Below, in pieces: positions 44,707 to 55,292 of a stretch of DNA of 64,000 nucleotides. This stretch comes from Polynucleobacter meluiroseus. GTDB lineage: Bacteria > Pseudomonadota > Gammaproteobacteria > Burkholderiales > Burkholderiaceae. Position 1 is the stretch's first letter; the number at the start of each line of letters is the position of its first letter. The DNA is taken from positions 124,001 through 188,000 of the forward strand of contig CAMCVH010000002.1 of assembly GCA_945881875.1 (NCBI GenBank), in the 5' to 3' direction. A program made the translations under genes and the position numbers. A model generated the notes under the pieces. The model ran no database searches. It was given only the letters and a program-made list of their open reading frames with translations, and had not been told where the DNA came from.

Positions 44707-45930
44707 TTAAACAGCTAATCTCCAAAGAGATGTAACTTCTGCTGCGCGAGCACGATACAAAGGATCCTGTGTGTCTAATGCTTTTGCATGAGTAGGCCTT
44801 ACGTCGTAGCGGCCCATCACCTTCAAGCCTCCCGCTTCAATCCAAGCTAATAAATCAGCTCTCGTTCGAAGACCAAGATGTTCTCCGAGATCTGACAAAA
44901 TTAACCAGCCTTCACCACCAGCAGTTAAGTGCTCTGCTAATCCAGATATAAAACCCTTGAGCATTTGACTGTCGGGATCGTACACAGCGTATTCAATGGG
45001 TGAGCTTGGTCTTGCAGGAACCCATGGGGGGTTACAAACAATTAATGGTGCTTTACCCTCGGGGAACAGATCAGCTTTCATGAGTTTGACAGTTTTCTTA
45101 ATGCCAAGACCCTCTATATTTTCTTCAGCACATTCCAGAGCGCGATCATCCTGATCGGTGGCAATAATTTTCTGAACGCCTCGTTGCGCCAGTACTGCTG
45201 CTAAAACGCCAGTACCTGTACCGATATCAAATGCTAAAGAATTGCCAGTCATAGCGGCAGGGAACGGCGCTTTTTCTAAAAGACCTAAGTACTCAGAGCG
45301 AACGGGGGCAAAAACACCATAGTGAGGATGGATGCGACCATCACCCAAATCTTTAATGGCATCAATGGCCATACCGTTCTTGCGCCACTCTAGTGAACCA
45401 ATAAATCCCAAGAGTTCTCTCAGCGATGTGACATACGGCTCGGTTACTTCACCATAAACCGCTGAGCAAGCCTCTTTAACATCAGGAGCGCGGCGCAATG
45501 GAATACTGTGATCAGGTTCAAACTGAATCAGCAACATACCTAAGGTGCGACTTCTCTGTGATTGAGCTTGGCGATGTAAGTGGAATATTTCTGACATCGG
45601 CTTTGCCAATGGAATCAGACCTTCACCGGGTTGACGAGCTTTTGATTTATTTCTGACACTTTTCTTAGATGGTTTGTCAGCACGCCTAGCCAATGCCTGG
45701 AGAAGCTGTTTGGCATTTTGAAAATCACCACGCCAAATAATTCCGGTACCTTCACAAGCTAATGTATAGGCCTCATCTGCAGTGAGCGTGTCATCAGCAA
45801 TAATTAATTTTTTAGGTGCTGGAGTACCTTTTTCTGAACGCCAGCGGCAAGAGTGAGTGACATCTCCTTCATCCCAAGTGATGATCGGTTGATCTGATTC
45901 GTGAAGATATGATTTATGCACGGTGTTCAC
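44707..45930 (-). CDS. Class I SAM-dependent methyltransferase (NPPW motif)
   Basis: 407 residues. An N-terminal region (about 1-200) of unclear fold is followed by a Rossmann methyltransferase domain with FDIGTGTGVLAAVLAQRG, ATDQDDRALECAEENIEGLG and the catalytic-type VCNPPWVP, as used by N-methyltransferases on bases or glutamine side chains (RlmG, PrmC). The target is not readable. Its start overlaps the end of mnmH by 17 bases, so it is in the same transcript. The N-terminal Cys/His are not in metal motifs. Confidence 0.8.
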   Translation of the reverse strand: MNTVHKSYLHESDQPIITWDEGDVTHSCRWRSEKGTPAPKKLIIADDTLTADEAYTLACEGTGIIWRGDFQNAKQLLQALARRADKPSKKSVRNKSKARQPGEGLIPLAKPMSEIFHLHRQAQSQRSRTLGMLLIQFEPDHSIPLRRAPDVKEACSAVYGEVTEPYVTSLRELLGFIGSLEWRKNGMAIDAIKDLGDGRIHPHYGVFAPVRSEYLGLLEKAPFPAAMTGNSLAFDIGTGTGVLAAVLAQRGVQKIIATDQDDRALECAEENIEGLGIKKTVKLMKADLFPEGKAPLIVCNPPWVPARPSSPIEYAVYDPDSQMLKGFISGLAEHLTAGGEGWLILSDLGEHLGLRTRADLLAWIEAGGLKVMGRYDVRPTHAKALDTQDPLYRARAAEVTSLWRLAV

Positions 45931-46972
45931 CTGCCAAAATTTGTGTCGCTAAAATTTCAATTCCTTTGGCAGATAAGTCTGCAGTGGTGAAGCAAGGCGC
46001 TTTTTCGTAATGAATATAGTTAGAGTTCTGAGAGCGTTTGTAAAGGGCGTCGTAGTGTTTCTCAAGCAACTCAGAAACGAGCTGGGTCCATTCTTGATTG
46101 AGAATGAGATTCCTCCATTGCTCTAAAGTTTCTTTGCCGTGCAATTCTTTTAGAAAATCTATCGTGCGTATTAGATTATCAGGCTGATTAATGAAATAAG
46201 GGTAGTCATTAATTAAAAAACTCACGCGCGCCTCTGTACTTGCCTCAATTCGGAGACAAGGACTGCCTCTCATACAATTGAGCAAAACATCAGGCACATG
46301 AACAGATCCAATTTTCCTGCTTTCAGATTCAACAAACACTATTTGTTCAGGATCTAATTCTTTTAATTGAGTCAGGATCAATGTCTCAAACATTTTTTGA
46401 CTGGGTTGAGGTGAGTCGGGAAGATTGCCTAAAACAGAGCCTTTATGTTGGGCTAAGTTTTCTAAATCTAAAACCTGAGCGCCTAGTTCAAGTAACTTCT
46501 CTAAAACCTTGCTCTTACCACTGCCAGTCATACCGGTGATTACTTGAAATTTAAATTGAGTTGGTAGCAAATCAAGTTGATCAATAACATCACGTCTGTA
46601 AGACTTATAGCCGCCATCTAAGATATGTGCATTCCAACCAATCTGTCGGAAGATATGCGTCATGGAACCACTTCTTTTGCCACCCCTCCAACAATAGATC
46701 AGCGGCTTCCAGTCTTTGGGTTTATCAAGGAAGTTGTTTTCAATATAGTGAGCAATTTTTTTAGCAACGTATGCAGCACCCAATTTTTTAGCTTCAAAAG
46801 CTGATACCTGTTTATACATAGTGCCAATCACGATGCGTTCTTCATTAGTTAATACTGGAAAATTAATGGCACCAGGTATGTGATCATCGGCAAATTCATC
46901 AGGTGTGCGAACGTCTATAACTTCATCAAATTCTTGAAGTTGGGTGACGTTAGCGGTGATGGGTGATTTCAT
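45914..46972 (-). CDS. mnmH: tRNA 2-selenouridine(34) synthase
   Basis: 352 residues: a rhodanese domain (1-130) with the reactive Cys94 in YCWRGGKRSGSM, and a P-loop domain with ITGMTGSGKSKVLEKL (about 145-160). MnmH replaces the sulfur of 2-thiouridine at the tRNA wobble base with selenium via a geranylated intermediate. It needs selenophosphate from SelD; no selD gene is in this window. Confidence 0.93.
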   Translation of the reverse strand: MKSPITANVTQLQEFDEVIDVRTPDEFADDHIPGAINFPVLTNEERIVIGTMYKQVSAFEAKKLGAAYVAKKIAHYIENNFLDKPKDWKPLIYCWRGGKRSGSMTHIFRQIGWNAHILDGGYKSYRRDVIDQLDLLPTQFKFQVITGMTGSGKSKVLEKLLELGAQVLDLENLAQHKGSVLGNLPDSPQPSQKMFETLILTQLKELDPEQIVFVESESRKIGSVHVPDVLLNCMRGSPCLRIEASTEARVSFLINDYPYFINQPDNLIRTIDFLKELHGKETLEQWRNLILNQEWTQLVSELLEKHYDALYKRSQNSNYIHYEKAPCFTTADLSAKGIEILATQILAGEHRA

Positions 46973-47069
46973 TGAAGTATTAGGTGCGTGATCGTGGCTT
47001 GCCTCAATTCTCCCACGGCCATGACCATTACCGGAAAAACTCTGACTAATTCAGCTTTGGATTTAGATA

Positions 47070-47747
47070 TTAAGGAAAAATAATGGCGTGAAGTTCATTG
47101 GGGTGATGAATGATGAAATCTGCTCCCCAATCTGAGACGTGCTCATCACAGCCGCAATAACCGTAAGCCGCCGCAACCGTCTTCATGCCAGCAGCGCGAC
47201 CAGCCTCAACATCTCTTAAGTCATCTCCAACATACAAACATTGTTCTGGATTCAAACTGCAGAGCTCTGCAGCTCTCAGAACTGGAGCAGGGTGAGGTTT
47301 AGCAAATGGGGTCGTATCACCGCTGATATTGGCTTGACTGCGTTGGTCCAAACCCATCAACTTTAATAAAGGCGTTGTATATCGTTCAACTTTATTAGTC
47401 ACAATACCCCAAGCCACTTGTTGCTGTTCTAGTTGAGTCAGAAGCTCATCCATGCCCTCGAAGAGTTGGCTATGAACACAAATATTCTGAGCATAGTTAT
47501 TTAGAAATTCATCGCGCAAAGTTTCAAAGTCAGCATGATCAGGACCATAACCAAACGCCCCCTGAATCAGTCCTCTTGCTCCAGCAGAAGCTCGTGGGCG
47601 TAATTCTGTAAAAGGAAGTTCAGGCAGACCTCTTGAGGTTCTTAGAAGATTGGCGGCTGCAACTAAGTCAGGAGCGGTATCTGCCAAGGTGCCATCTAAA
47701 TCAAAAAAAACACCCTTAAATAAGGGTGAAGAAGAGGTATGTTTCAT
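47070..47747 (-). CDS. gph: Phosphoglycolate phosphatase
   Basis: A 225-residue HAD-family hydrolase. FFDLDGTLADTAPDLVAAANLLR is motif I with the nucleophile Asp; ITNK-type motif II is IVTNKVERYT; YVGDDLRDVEAGRAAGM is motif IV. The KPHPAPVL segment and the pairing with ubiG (1 bp apart) are typical of beta-proteobacterial Gph. It removes 2-phosphoglycolate arising from DNA repair or oxygenation reactions. Confidence 0.88.
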   Translation of the reverse strand: MKHTSSSPLFKGVFFDLDGTLADTAPDLVAAANLLRTSRGLPELPFTELRPRASAGARGLIQGAFGYGPDHADFETLRDEFLNNYAQNICVHSQLFEGMDELLTQLEQQQVAWGIVTNKVERYTTPLLKLMGLDQRSQANISGDTTPFAKPHPAPVLRAAELCSLNPEQCLYVGDDLRDVEAGRAAGMKTVAAAYGYCGCDEHVSDWGADFIIHHPNELHAIIFP

Positions 47748-47748
47748 A

Positions 47749-48441
47749 TTATTTTTTAGTACAGGCGATCATGTAGTTAACGTCTGTATCGCGACCTAAT
47801 GAATAAACCTGCGTGATAGGGTTGTAACTAAGACCAATGATTTCATTCATTTCAAAACCAGCTTCTCTGACATATTCACCTAGCTCTGAAGGTTTGATGA
47901 ACTTCTTGTAGTCATGAGTACCTTTGGGAAGTAAATTCAAAATATATTCAGCGCCAATAATCGCAAACAAATAAGATTTTGGATTTCTATTCAGGGTGCT
48001 AAAGAATACGCGGCCACCTGGTTTAACTAACTGAGCACAGGCTTTGATAATACTGAGCGGTTCTGGGACGTGCTCGAGCATTTCCATACAAGTAACGACA
48101 TCATATTGCCCAGGCTCTTTCAAAGCTAAATCCTCGGCGCTGATGTATTCATATTCAACTTTTACGCCGCTTTCTAGACCGTGAAGATCTGCAACTTTGA
48201 GAGCTTTTTCTGATAAATCAACTCCTTTTGCCGTTGCACCTGCTCTAGCCATGGCTTCAGTTAATATGCCGCCGCCACAGCCAACATCCAATACTTTCTT
48301 GCCTGTAATTGGAATGTGCTTCTGTATCCAGTCCAGGCGAAGAGGGTTAATGGCGTGGAGAGGCTTAAATTCGCTAGTTGGATCCCACCAGCGGTGGGCT
48401 AGAGCGCTAAATTTATCTAATTCGTTTTGATCTGCATTCAT
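47749..48441 (-). CDS. ubiG: Ubiquinone biosynthesis O-methyltransferase
   Basis: 230 residues. It performs both O-methylations of the ubiquinone ring. The start [31 protein letters not shown] is diagnostic of UbiG, followed by the SAM motif [20 protein letters not shown] and the [11 protein letters not shown] segment. It lies directly upstream of gph on the same strand and is probably co-transcribed with it. Confidence 0.95.
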   Translation of the reverse strand: MNADQNELDKFSALAHRWWDPTSEFKPLHAINPLRLDWIQKHIPITGKKVLDVGCGGGILTEAMARAGATAKGVDLSEKALKVADLHGLESGVKVEYEYISAEDLALKEPGQYDVVTCMEMLEHVPEPLSIIKACAQLVKPGGRVFFSTLNRNPKSYLFAIIGAEYILNLLPKGTHDYKKFIKPSELGEYVREAGFEMNEIIGLSYNPITQVYSLGRDTDVNYMIACTKK

Positions 48442-48537
48442 GGGTCTATTCTAAACAAGCCTCGGATTAATTGTTCAAATCGTATTGAGACAGACTTACA
48501 GGCCCAGTCAGGTCAACAAACGTCAATTTTTAGGTAT

Positions 48538-48568
48538 AAAAAAACCCGGTTAAAACAACCGGGTTTCC
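48538..48568 (-). terminator. Terminator of the OmpA-like gene
   Basis: On the minus strand AACCCGGTT / AACCGGGTT form a stem with a short T-rich loop, followed by a run of T, 16 or so bases after the stop codon. Confidence 0.85.
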
Positions 48569-48583
48569 TTGGGTTGGTAAGAA

Positions 48584-49156
48584 TTAATTCTTACGTGTAC
48601 CGATGACTTCGATCTGAACGCGACGGTTCTTAGCACGACCATCATCTGTCTTGTTATCAGCAACTGGCTGTGATTCGCCCTTGCCTTCGATTTGGATACG
48701 ATTGTTAGCAATACCTTTACTTACCAAGTGCTTCTTAACCGCTTCTGCACGACGTACTGAAAGTTTCTGGTTGTAGGCATCTGTACCAACTGAGTCAGTA
48801 TGTCCAGTAGCGATGATCACTTCTAAAGCCAGGCTCTTGATTTGGCCAACTAAGTTATCCAAGCTTGTGATAGCGGCTGGTTTCAATGCTGATTTATCAA
48901 AGTCGAACAAAGCGTCAGCTGTGAAAGTCACCTTAGCGGCTACTGCTGCTGGACCTGCTGCTGCTTTTGCAATGGCACCGTCACAACCTGGAGCAGCTGT
49001 TGCTGGAGTCCAGTTAGCATTACGCCAGCAAAGTTCATTGGTACCGTTTTTCCAAACTGTACCTGAACTGTTAACCCAGTTATCAACGTTTTGTGCAGAA
49101 ACGCTGGCACTGATTGAAATACTTGCAATAGCTAAAAGTTGTAGTAGTTTTTTCAT
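48584..49156 (-). CDS. OmpA-family outer-membrane-associated protein
   Basis: 190 residues with a signal peptide (about 1-21, ending VSA). It has no beta-barrel of OmpA type. After a variable region rich in Ala, an OmpA-like peptidoglycan-binding domain (about 75-185) shows LFDFDKSALKPAAI, the ATGHTDSVGTDAYNQKLSVRRAEAVKKHL core and the closing GRAKNRRVQIEV. The Asp and Arg of this core bind diaminopimelate in the family. Two Cys before the domain could form a disulfide. It is divergent from gyrA with a 102-bp gap. Confidence 0.9.
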   Translation of the reverse strand: MKKLLQLLAIASISISASVSAQNVDNWVNSSGTVWKNGTNELCWRNANWTPATAAPGCDGAIAKAAAGPAAVAAKVTFTADALFDFDKSALKPAAITSLDNLVGQIKSLALEVIIATGHTDSVGTDAYNQKLSVRRAEAVKKHLVSKGIANNRIQIEGKGESQPVADNKTDDGRAKNRRVQIEVIGTRKN

Positions 49157-49207
49157 TTTTCTCTCTTGTTATCTGTGTTGAAGCCAATCGAATGTGTACT
49201 CGAGTAG

Positions 49208-49250
49208 TTTATCACTATAAATAGTATAAATAGCACCGGGGAGTGATAAA
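49208..49250 (+). promoter_or_regulatory. 9-bp inverted repeat in the gyrA leader
   Basis: TTTATCACT (49208-49216) and AGTGATAAA (49242-49250) are exact complements, with 25 bases between. The second arm ends 8 bases before the gyrA ATG and follows GGGGAG. It may be an operator or an mRNA hairpin. Confidence 0.4.
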
Positions 49251-49258
49251 ATTGTTGT

Positions 49259-51991
49259 ATGGAAATCACACAAAATAACGCTGCAAAAGAGACTTTACCA
49301 ATATCCCTAGAAGACGAAATGCGTCGTTCTTACCTCGATTACGCTATGAGCGTAATTGTGGGTCGTGCTTTACCCGATGTGAGGGATGGCTTAAAGCCAG
49401 TTCACCGCCGAGTTTTGTTCTCCATGCATGAGCTCAATAATGACTGGAACCGTGCCTACAAGAAGTCCGCCCGTATTGTGGGTGACGTGATCGGTAAGTA
49501 CCACCCTCACGGCGACTCAGCTGTTTACGACACGATTGTTCGTATGGCTCAGAACTTCTCCCTAAGGTACATGTTAGTAGATGGCCAGGGTAACTTCGGT
49601 TCGGTAGACGGTGATAACGCTGCTGCGATGCGTTATACCGAGATCCGTTTGGCAAAGATAGCCCATCAGCTACTAGACGATCTGGATAAAGAAACAGTCG
49701 ATTTCGGCCCTAACTACGACGGTAGCGAAAAAGAGCCACTCATACTTCCGGCAAAAATCCCTAACCTACTGATCAATGGTTCTTCAGGTATTGCGGTGGG
49801 TATGGCGACAAATATCCCGCCTCACAACTTGGATGAAGTGATTTCAGCCTGTTTACATTTGTTGAGTAACCCAGAGTGCACCATTGATGATTTGATGGAA
49901 ATCATTCCTGCTCCTGATTTCCCAACAGCCGGCATCATTTACGGTATCCAAGGCGTTAAAGATGGTTACCGCACAGGCCGTGGTCGTGTTGTGATGCGTG
50001 CTAAAACTCACTTTGAAGATATGGAACGTGGCTCACGCCAATCCATCATCGTTGATGAGTTGCCATACCAAGTTAATAAAAAGACTTTGCTTGAGCGCAT
50101 CGCTGAATTGATTACTGAGAAAAAAGTCGAGGGTATTTCTGATATTCGTGACGAGTCTGATAAATCCGGTATGCGCGTTGTGATTGAACTCAAGCGCGGT
50201 GAAGTTCCGGAAGTGGTTCTCAACAATCTATACAAATACACACAACTACAGGACACCTTTGGTATGAACATGGTGGCATTGGTGGATAACCAGCCGCGTT
50301 TGTTAAACCTCAAGCAGATGTTGGAGTGTTTTCTTTCTCACAGAAGAGAAGTGGTTACTCGTCGTACTGTATTTGAACTACGCAAGGCTCGTGATCGTGG
50401 TCACGTATTGGAAGGTTTGGCAGTTGCATTGGCGAACATTGATGAATTCATTCGCATCATTAAAGCTGCGCCAACGCCGCCTGAAGCAAAACGCGAATTG
50501 CTACTTAAATCATGGGACTCAGAAGTCGTTCGTGAAATGTTATCTCGCGCGGAAAAAGATGCGCCTGGTGGCTATAACGCTTTCCGACCTGAAGACTTAG
50601 ATCCTGCAGTAGGTATGCAGGCTGATGGCTTGTACCGTTTATCCGACGATCAAGCTCAAGAAATTTTACAAATGCGTTTGCAACGTCTAACAGGTCTTGA
50701 GCAAAACAAGATTGTTGATGAGTACAAAGAAGTCATGTTGGTCATTGCTAATTTATTAGATATCTTGGCAAAGCCAGAGCGCATTACAGTCATCATCACA
50801 GAAGAGCTTAACGCTGTTCAAGCTGAATTTGGTCAGGCAGGAAGTGACAACGGTCGTCGCTCACGCATTGAAATGAATGCGACTGAATTATTTACCGAAG
50901 ATTTAATTACGCCTCAAGATCTTGTTGTGACTTTATCGCACGGTGGCTACATGAAGAGCCAGCCATTATCTGAGTATCGTGCTCAGAAACGTGGTGGTCG
51001 CGGTAAGCAAGCAACAGCAACCAAAGATGAAGATTGGATTGACACATTATTCGTAGCTAATACTCATGACACCATCCTATGCTTCTCGGATCGTGGGCGC
51101 ATGTACTGGTTGAAGGTTTGGGAGTTACCGCAAGGTGGTCGTGCTTCACGCGGCAAGCCAATCGTGAACATCTTCCCATTGGTTGAAGGTGAGAAGATCA
51201 CTGTGATTCTTCCAATCAAAGCTTACGAAGAAAATAAATATGTTTTCATGGCAACTCAAAAGGGTGTTGTGAAGAAGTCTCGTTTATCTGATTTTTCAAA
51301 CCCACGTAAAGCCGGCATCATTGCTGTGGATTTAGATGAGGGTGATCACTTAGTGGGCGCCGCTATTACTGATGGTCGACATGATGTCATGCTCTTCTCT
51401 GATGCAGGCAAAGCAGTTCGCTTTGATGAGAATGATGTGCGTCCAATGGGCCGAACAGCTCGCGGTGTGCGTGGTATGAACTTAGATAAGACTCACGGTG
51501 TTATCGCTATGTTAGTCGCGCCTGCTGAGATCGAAGGTCAGGAAGCTAATCCAGAAGAGCCAAGCATTCTTCCAAGTAGCGTTTTAACTGCTACTGAAAA
51601 CGGCTTTGGTAAACGTACGCCTATTTCTGAGTACACACGACATGGTCGCGGTACGAAAGGCATGATTGCTATTCAGACAACTGAGCGTAACGGTAAAGTA
51701 GTTGCGGCTGTGCTTGTTTCTGAACAAGATCAGATCATGTTGATTACAACAGGCGGTATCTTGGTGCGCACACGTATATCTGAGATTCGTGAGATGGGCC
51801 GTGCTACTCAGGGTGTCACATTGATCAACGTCGATGAGGGTACGCAGCTATCTGGTCTTCAGCGTGTTGCTGAGAGTGACGACGATGAAGAGGATGAATT
51901 TGATTCAGAAGAGCAAACAACTTCAGACCAAGCTGTAGCCGCTGATCCCGCCCTATCAGGAAATGAGGGCGTGGAGCCGGAGAATGGTTGA
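49259..51991 (+). CDS. gyrA: DNA gyrase subunit A
   Basis: 910 residues. It cuts and rejoins DNA in gyrase with GyrB (not in the window), introducing negative supercoils. The catalytic Tyr126 lies in MRYTEIRL. The quinolone-determining segment [17 protein letters not shown] carries Ser87 and Asp91, equal to the sensitive E. coli Ser83/Asp87. The C-terminal wheel has the GyrA box as KRGGRGK, and the protein ends in an acidic tail ([12 protein letters not shown]). It begins a co-directional run; the ATG lacks a well-placed Shine-Dalgarno (GGGGAG is 15 bases away). Confidence 0.97.
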   Translation: MEITQNNAAKETLPISLEDEMRRSYLDYAMSVIVGRALPDVRDGLKPVHRRVLFSMHELNNDWNRAYKKSARIVGDVIGKYHPHGDSAVYDTIVRMAQNFSLRYMLVDGQGNFGSVDGDNAAAMRYTEIRLAKIAHQLLDDLDKETVDFGPNYDGSEKEPLILPAKIPNLLINGSSGIAVGMATNIPPHNLDEVISACLHLLSNPECTIDDLMEIIPAPDFPTAGIIYGIQGVKDGYRTGRGRVVMRAKTHFEDMERGSRQSIIVDELPYQVNKKTLLERIAELITEKKVEGISDIRDESDKSGMRVVIELKRGEVPEVVLNNLYKYTQLQDTFGMNMVALVDNQPRLLNLKQMLECFLSHRREVVTRRTVFELRKARDRGHVLEGLAVALANIDEFIRIIKAAPTPPEAKRELLLKSWDSEVVREMLSRAEKDAPGGYNAFRPEDLDPAVGMQADGLYRLSDDQAQEILQMRLQRLTGLEQNKIVDEYKEVMLVIANLLDILAKPERITVIITEELNAVQAEFGQAGSDNGRRSRIEMNATELFTEDLITPQDLVVTLSHGGYMKSQPLSEYRAQKRGGRGKQATATKDEDWIDTLFVANTHDTILCFSDRGRMYWLKVWELPQGGRASRGKPIVNIFPLVEGEKITVILPIKAYEENKYVFMATQKGVVKKSRLSDFSNPRKAGIIAVDLDEGDHLVGAAITDGRHDVMLFSDAGKAVRFDENDVRPMGRTARGVRGMNLDKTHGVIAMLVAPAEIEGQEANPEEPSILPSSVLTATENGFGKRTPISEYTRHGRGTKGMIAIQTTERNGKVVAAVLVSEQDQIMLITTGGILVRTRISEIREMGRATQGVTLINVDEGTQLSGLQRVAESDDDEEDEFDSEEQTTSDQAVAADPALSGNEGVEPENG

Positions 51992-53075
51992 TCATCGGGT
52001 TTTTAACTTCGCTCCTGGACCGGCAACGCTCCCGGAGGAAGTTTTAAAACAAGCCGCTGATGAAATGCTCAACTGGCAAGGTTTGGGCATGGGTGTAATG
52101 GAAGTCAGTCATCGTGGTAAAGCTTTTATGGCTTGCTACGAAGAGGTAGTTGCTGACTTGCGCGAGCTCATGAATATTCCTGACACCTATGCTGTTTTGT
52201 TTTTACAGGGTGGTGCCATTGGTGAAAATGCAGCCATCCCTATGAACCTCATGCCTCTTGCAAAAAATGGCCCTAAGGCTGATTTTGTTCTAACAGGTAT
52301 TTGGACTGAAAAGTCTGCTAAAGAAGCAGCTAAATACGGTCAAGTCAATATTGCCGCCTCCAGCGCAGCTGACGGTTTTAACTCTATTTCCGATCAAAAA
52401 GACTGGCAGCTATCCGATGATGCTGCCTATGTACACATTTGCACGAATGAAACAGTGGGTGGTGTTGAATTCCAGTACGTTCCTAAATTAAAAAAACCAC
52501 TAGTAGCCGACGTTTCAAGCAATATCTTGTCTCGCGTTTGGGACATTAACGATTTTGGTGTTTTATTTGGCGGAGCTCAAAAGAACATTGGTCCAGCTGG
52601 CTTAAGCATTGTGATTGTCCGCAAAGAGTTATTAGGTAATGCAATGCCAATCACGCCAATGGTGTGGGATTGGGCTAAGCAATCTGAACATGATTCCATG
52701 CTGAATACGCCTCCGACATACAGCATCTATTTGGCAGGGCTTGTATTTAAATGGTTAAAGCGTCAGGGCGGTGTTGCTGCCATGGAAAAGCAAAATATTG
52801 CTAAATCTAATTTGCTCTACAACTACATTGACCAAAGCAGTTTATTTACAAGTAAAGTGAAGTCAAACTGTCGCTCTAGAATGAATGTCACTTTCTTCCT
52901 CAAAGATGAAAGTTTGAATGACGCATTTGTTGAAGGTGCTGCTAAAGTCGGCTTAGTGAGTATCAAAGGACATAAGAGTGTCGGTGGTATGCGTGCAAGT
53001 ATTTATAACGCTATGCCGATGAAGGGTGTTGAAACTTTGGTCGATTACATGAAGGAGTTCGAACGTGGCTGCTGA
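51984..53075 (+). CDS. serC: Phosphoserine aminotransferase
   Basis: 363 residues, PLP-dependent. It makes 3-phosphoserine for serine synthesis and takes part in pyridoxine synthesis. [16 protein letters not shown] is the canonical start; the PLP lysine is Lys200 in [15 protein letters not shown] 51984 overlaps the gyrA stop by 8 bases and has GGAG 7 bases before it; the in-frame ATG at 51963 lies deeper inside gyrA and adds residues not seen in the family. It overlaps pheA. Confidence 0.95.
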   Translation: MVDHRVFNFAPGPATLPEEVLKQAADEMLNWQGLGMGVMEVSHRGKAFMACYEEVVADLRELMNIPDTYAVLFLQGGAIGENAAIPMNLMPLAKNGPKADFVLTGIWTEKSAKEAAKYGQVNIAASSAADGFNSISDQKDWQLSDDAAYVHICTNETVGGVEFQYVPKLKKPLVADVSSNILSRVWDINDFGVLFGGAQKNIGPAGLSIVIVRKELLGNAMPITPMVWDWAKQSEHDSMLNTPPTYSIYLAGLVFKWLKRQGGVAAMEKQNIAKSNLLYNYIDQSSLFTSKVKSNCRSRMNVTFFLKDESLNDAFVEGAAKVGLVSIKGHKSVGGMRASIYNAMPMKGVETLVDYMKEFERGC

Positions 53076-54150
53076 TGATAAAGACCTTGCACCTTTACGT
53101 GCTCGTATTGATACGATCGATCAACAACTTCTAGATCTTTTAGCGCAACGTGCTGAAGCAGCTCAAGCCGTTGGAAAAGTAAAGCATGCTATCGATGCAA
53201 AAGCGCCGGTCTTTCGTCCTGAGCGCGAAAAACAAGTCGTTGAAAATTTAATAGCAAAGAACAAAGGTCCATTGACATCTGATGGCATTGCTTACATCTG
53301 GCGAGAAATCATGTCAGCATGTCGCGCCCTTGAAGCGCCAGTTCGAGTGGCCTATTTAGGCCCTCAGGGTACTTTTTCTGAGCAAGCCGCTTTTGCGCAA
53401 TTTGGACAATCTATTCAAGGTGTTCCATGCGCCAATATTGACGATGTATTCAGGGCTGTCGATGCGGGTTCGGCTGACTTTGGTGTTGTCCCTGTAGAAA
53501 ACTCTTCTGAGGGCGCCATTTCTAGAACGCTTGATTTATTGTTAGATACAGATCTCAATATTACGGGTGAGGTATCTCACATCATCCAGCATCATCTATT
53601 AACTAAGACCGGTGATTTAAATGGGGTCACTCGTGTTTGTGCACATCCTCAGGCTTTGGCCCAATGCCAGCGTTGGTTATCCAATAACCTTCCTAAGTTA
53701 GAGCGCCAGGCTGTTAGCAGTAATGGTGAGGCAGCTCGTATGGCTTCCTCTGATGCAACGATAGCTGCTATTGCAGGCACGTCAGCACAGCAACAATATG
53801 GTTTACTACCTGTTCATAATTTAATTCAAGATGATCCGCATAATCGTACACGTTTCGTTGTAATCAGTCGTGGTGCTTGTGAGGCATCAGGTAAAGATCA
53901 AACGTCTGTGATTTTGTCAGTTGATAACAAGCCAGGTGCGGTTCATCAACTTTTAGCGCCTTTGGCTAAACACGGTGTTTCAATGAATCGTTTAGAGTCT
54001 CGCCCTGCGAGACGTGGTACCTGGGAATATTTTTTCTACATTGATATGGATGGTCATGCCAATGATCCTAAGGTAGCCGCAGCTTTAGCTGAGTTACAAA
54101 AAGAAGCGGCATTCTTTAAGAAGCTGGGCTCATACCCTCGTAGTCACTAA
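53065..54150 (+). CDS. pheA: Bifunctional chorismate mutase / prephenate dehydratase
   Basis: 361 residues, GTG start with AAGGAG 7 bases upstream, overlapping the serC stop. Domains: AroQ-type chorismate mutase (about 8-95; LRARIDTIDQQLLDLLAQRA), prephenate dehydratase (about 98-270; VAYLGPQGTFSEQAA, VPVENSSEGAI, HNRTRFVVI) and an ACT regulatory domain (about 280-355; with MNRLESRPARRGTWEYFF). It makes phenylpyruvate from chorismate and is normally feedback-inhibited by phenylalanine through the ESRP motif. Confidence 0.95.
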   Translation: MAADDKDLAPLRARIDTIDQQLLDLLAQRAEAAQAVGKVKHAIDAKAPVFRPEREKQVVENLIAKNKGPLTSDGIAYIWREIMSACRALEAPVRVAYLGPQGTFSEQAAFAQFGQSIQGVPCANIDDVFRAVDAGSADFGVVPVENSSEGAISRTLDLLLDTDLNITGEVSHIIQHHLLTKTGDLNGVTRVCAHPQALAQCQRWLSNNLPKLERQAVSSNGEAARMASSDATIAAIAGTSAQQQYGLLPVHNLIQDDPHNRTRFVVISRGACEASGKDQTSVILSVDNKPGAVHQLLAPLAKHGVSMNRLESRPARRGTWEYFFYIDMDGHANDPKVAAALAELQKEAAFFKKLGSYPRSH

Positions 54151-54167
54151 ATCAAGAAAGAGTTGCG

Positions 54168-55292
54168 ATGACCGATAAGCTGGATCAAAAAATTGGTTTG
54201 AGTTACGTGCGCGAGATCGCACCGTACGTTGGCGGTCGCCCAATCAGTGAAGTCGCTCGTGAGTTTGGTTTAGACGAAACAAAAATTGTTAAGCTGGCCT
54301 CGAATGAAAATCCTTTGGGTATGCCGGATTCAGCAAAAAAAGCGATGCTAAAAGCCGCTGAGGATTTAGCGCGCTACCCAGACTCCAACGGTTTTGAATT
54401 AAAAAATGTACTGGCTAAAAAGTTTTCAGTACCGTTCGAGTGGATCACTCTAGGTAACGGTAGCAACGATATTCTTGAGCTAACCACCAGAGCAGTTGCT
54501 CACGAAGGTGATGAGATCGTGTTTTCAAGACATGCTTTTGCTGTTTATCCACTGGCTACTCAGGCAGTTGGAGCTAAGGCAGTTGAAGTGCCCGCTACTT
54601 CAGAGCTTGGTCATGATTTACCTGCCATGTTAAAGGCTATCAACGCTAAAACACGTTTGGTATTTGTCGCTAATCCTAATAATCCAACGGGTAGCTTTTT
54701 AACTGCAAAAGCGATTGAGCAATTCATTGAGCAAGTGCCAGCACATGTGGTGGTTGTGGTCGATGAGGCTTATAACGAATTCCTGACTCCCGAGCAGCAA
54801 TACAACGCTGTTGATTGGGTGCGCCGCTTTCCGAATGTGATTGTTTCTAGAAGTTTTTCAAAAGCCTATGGCTTAGCTGGACTTCGGATTGGTTATGGCA
54901 TTGCGCAAAACAATCTAACGGATTTGTTAAATAGAATCCGTCAGCCTTTTAATGTCAATAGCTTAGCTCAGGCAGCGGCTATTGCAGCTTTGGGCGATCA
55001 AGAATTCTTAAAAAAATGCTATGACTTGAATCAAGCTGGCTATATCCAGTTAACCCAAGCATTTGATCAAATGGGTTTGAAATACATTCCTTCATCAGGT
55101 AACTTTGTTTTAGTGAAGGTGGGTGATCAGGCTGACTCAGGACCTAAGGTCAATCTAGAGTTATTAAAAGCGGGTGTGATTGTTCGACCTGTTGGAAATT
55201 ATGGGTTGCCTGAGTGGTTGCGCATTTCGATTGGCTTGCCAGAAGAAAATGAAGTCTTCATAAAAGCACTAAAAAATATATTAAATAAATGA
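54168..55292 (+). CDS. hisC: Histidinol-phosphate aminotransferase (aromatic cluster copy)
   Basis: 374 residues, fold-I PLP enzyme. The PLP lysine is Lys232 in SRSFSKAYGLAGLRIGYG; YPDSNGFELK and VANPNNPTGSF are also typical. It lies between pheA and tyrA, as in other Burkholderiaceae, where this copy is thought to transaminate aromatic keto acids as well as, or instead of, imidazole acetol phosphate (inference from context). Its stop overlaps the tyrA start. Confidence 0.92.
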   Translation: MTDKLDQKIGLSYVREIAPYVGGRPISEVAREFGLDETKIVKLASNENPLGMPDSAKKAMLKAAEDLARYPDSNGFELKNVLAKKFSVPFEWITLGNGSNDILELTTRAVAHEGDEIVFSRHAFAVYPLATQAVGAKAVEVPATSELGHDLPAMLKAINAKTRLVFVANPNNPTGSFLTAKAIEQFIEQVPAHVVVVVDEAYNEFLTPEQQYNAVDWVRRFPNVIVSRSFSKAYGLAGLRIGYGIAQNNLTDLLNRIRQPFNVNSLAQAAAIAALGDQEFLKKCYDLNQAGYIQLTQAFDQMGLKYIPSSGNFVLVKVGDQADSGPKVNLELLKAGVIVRPVGNYGLPEWLRISIGLPEENEVFIKALKNILNK

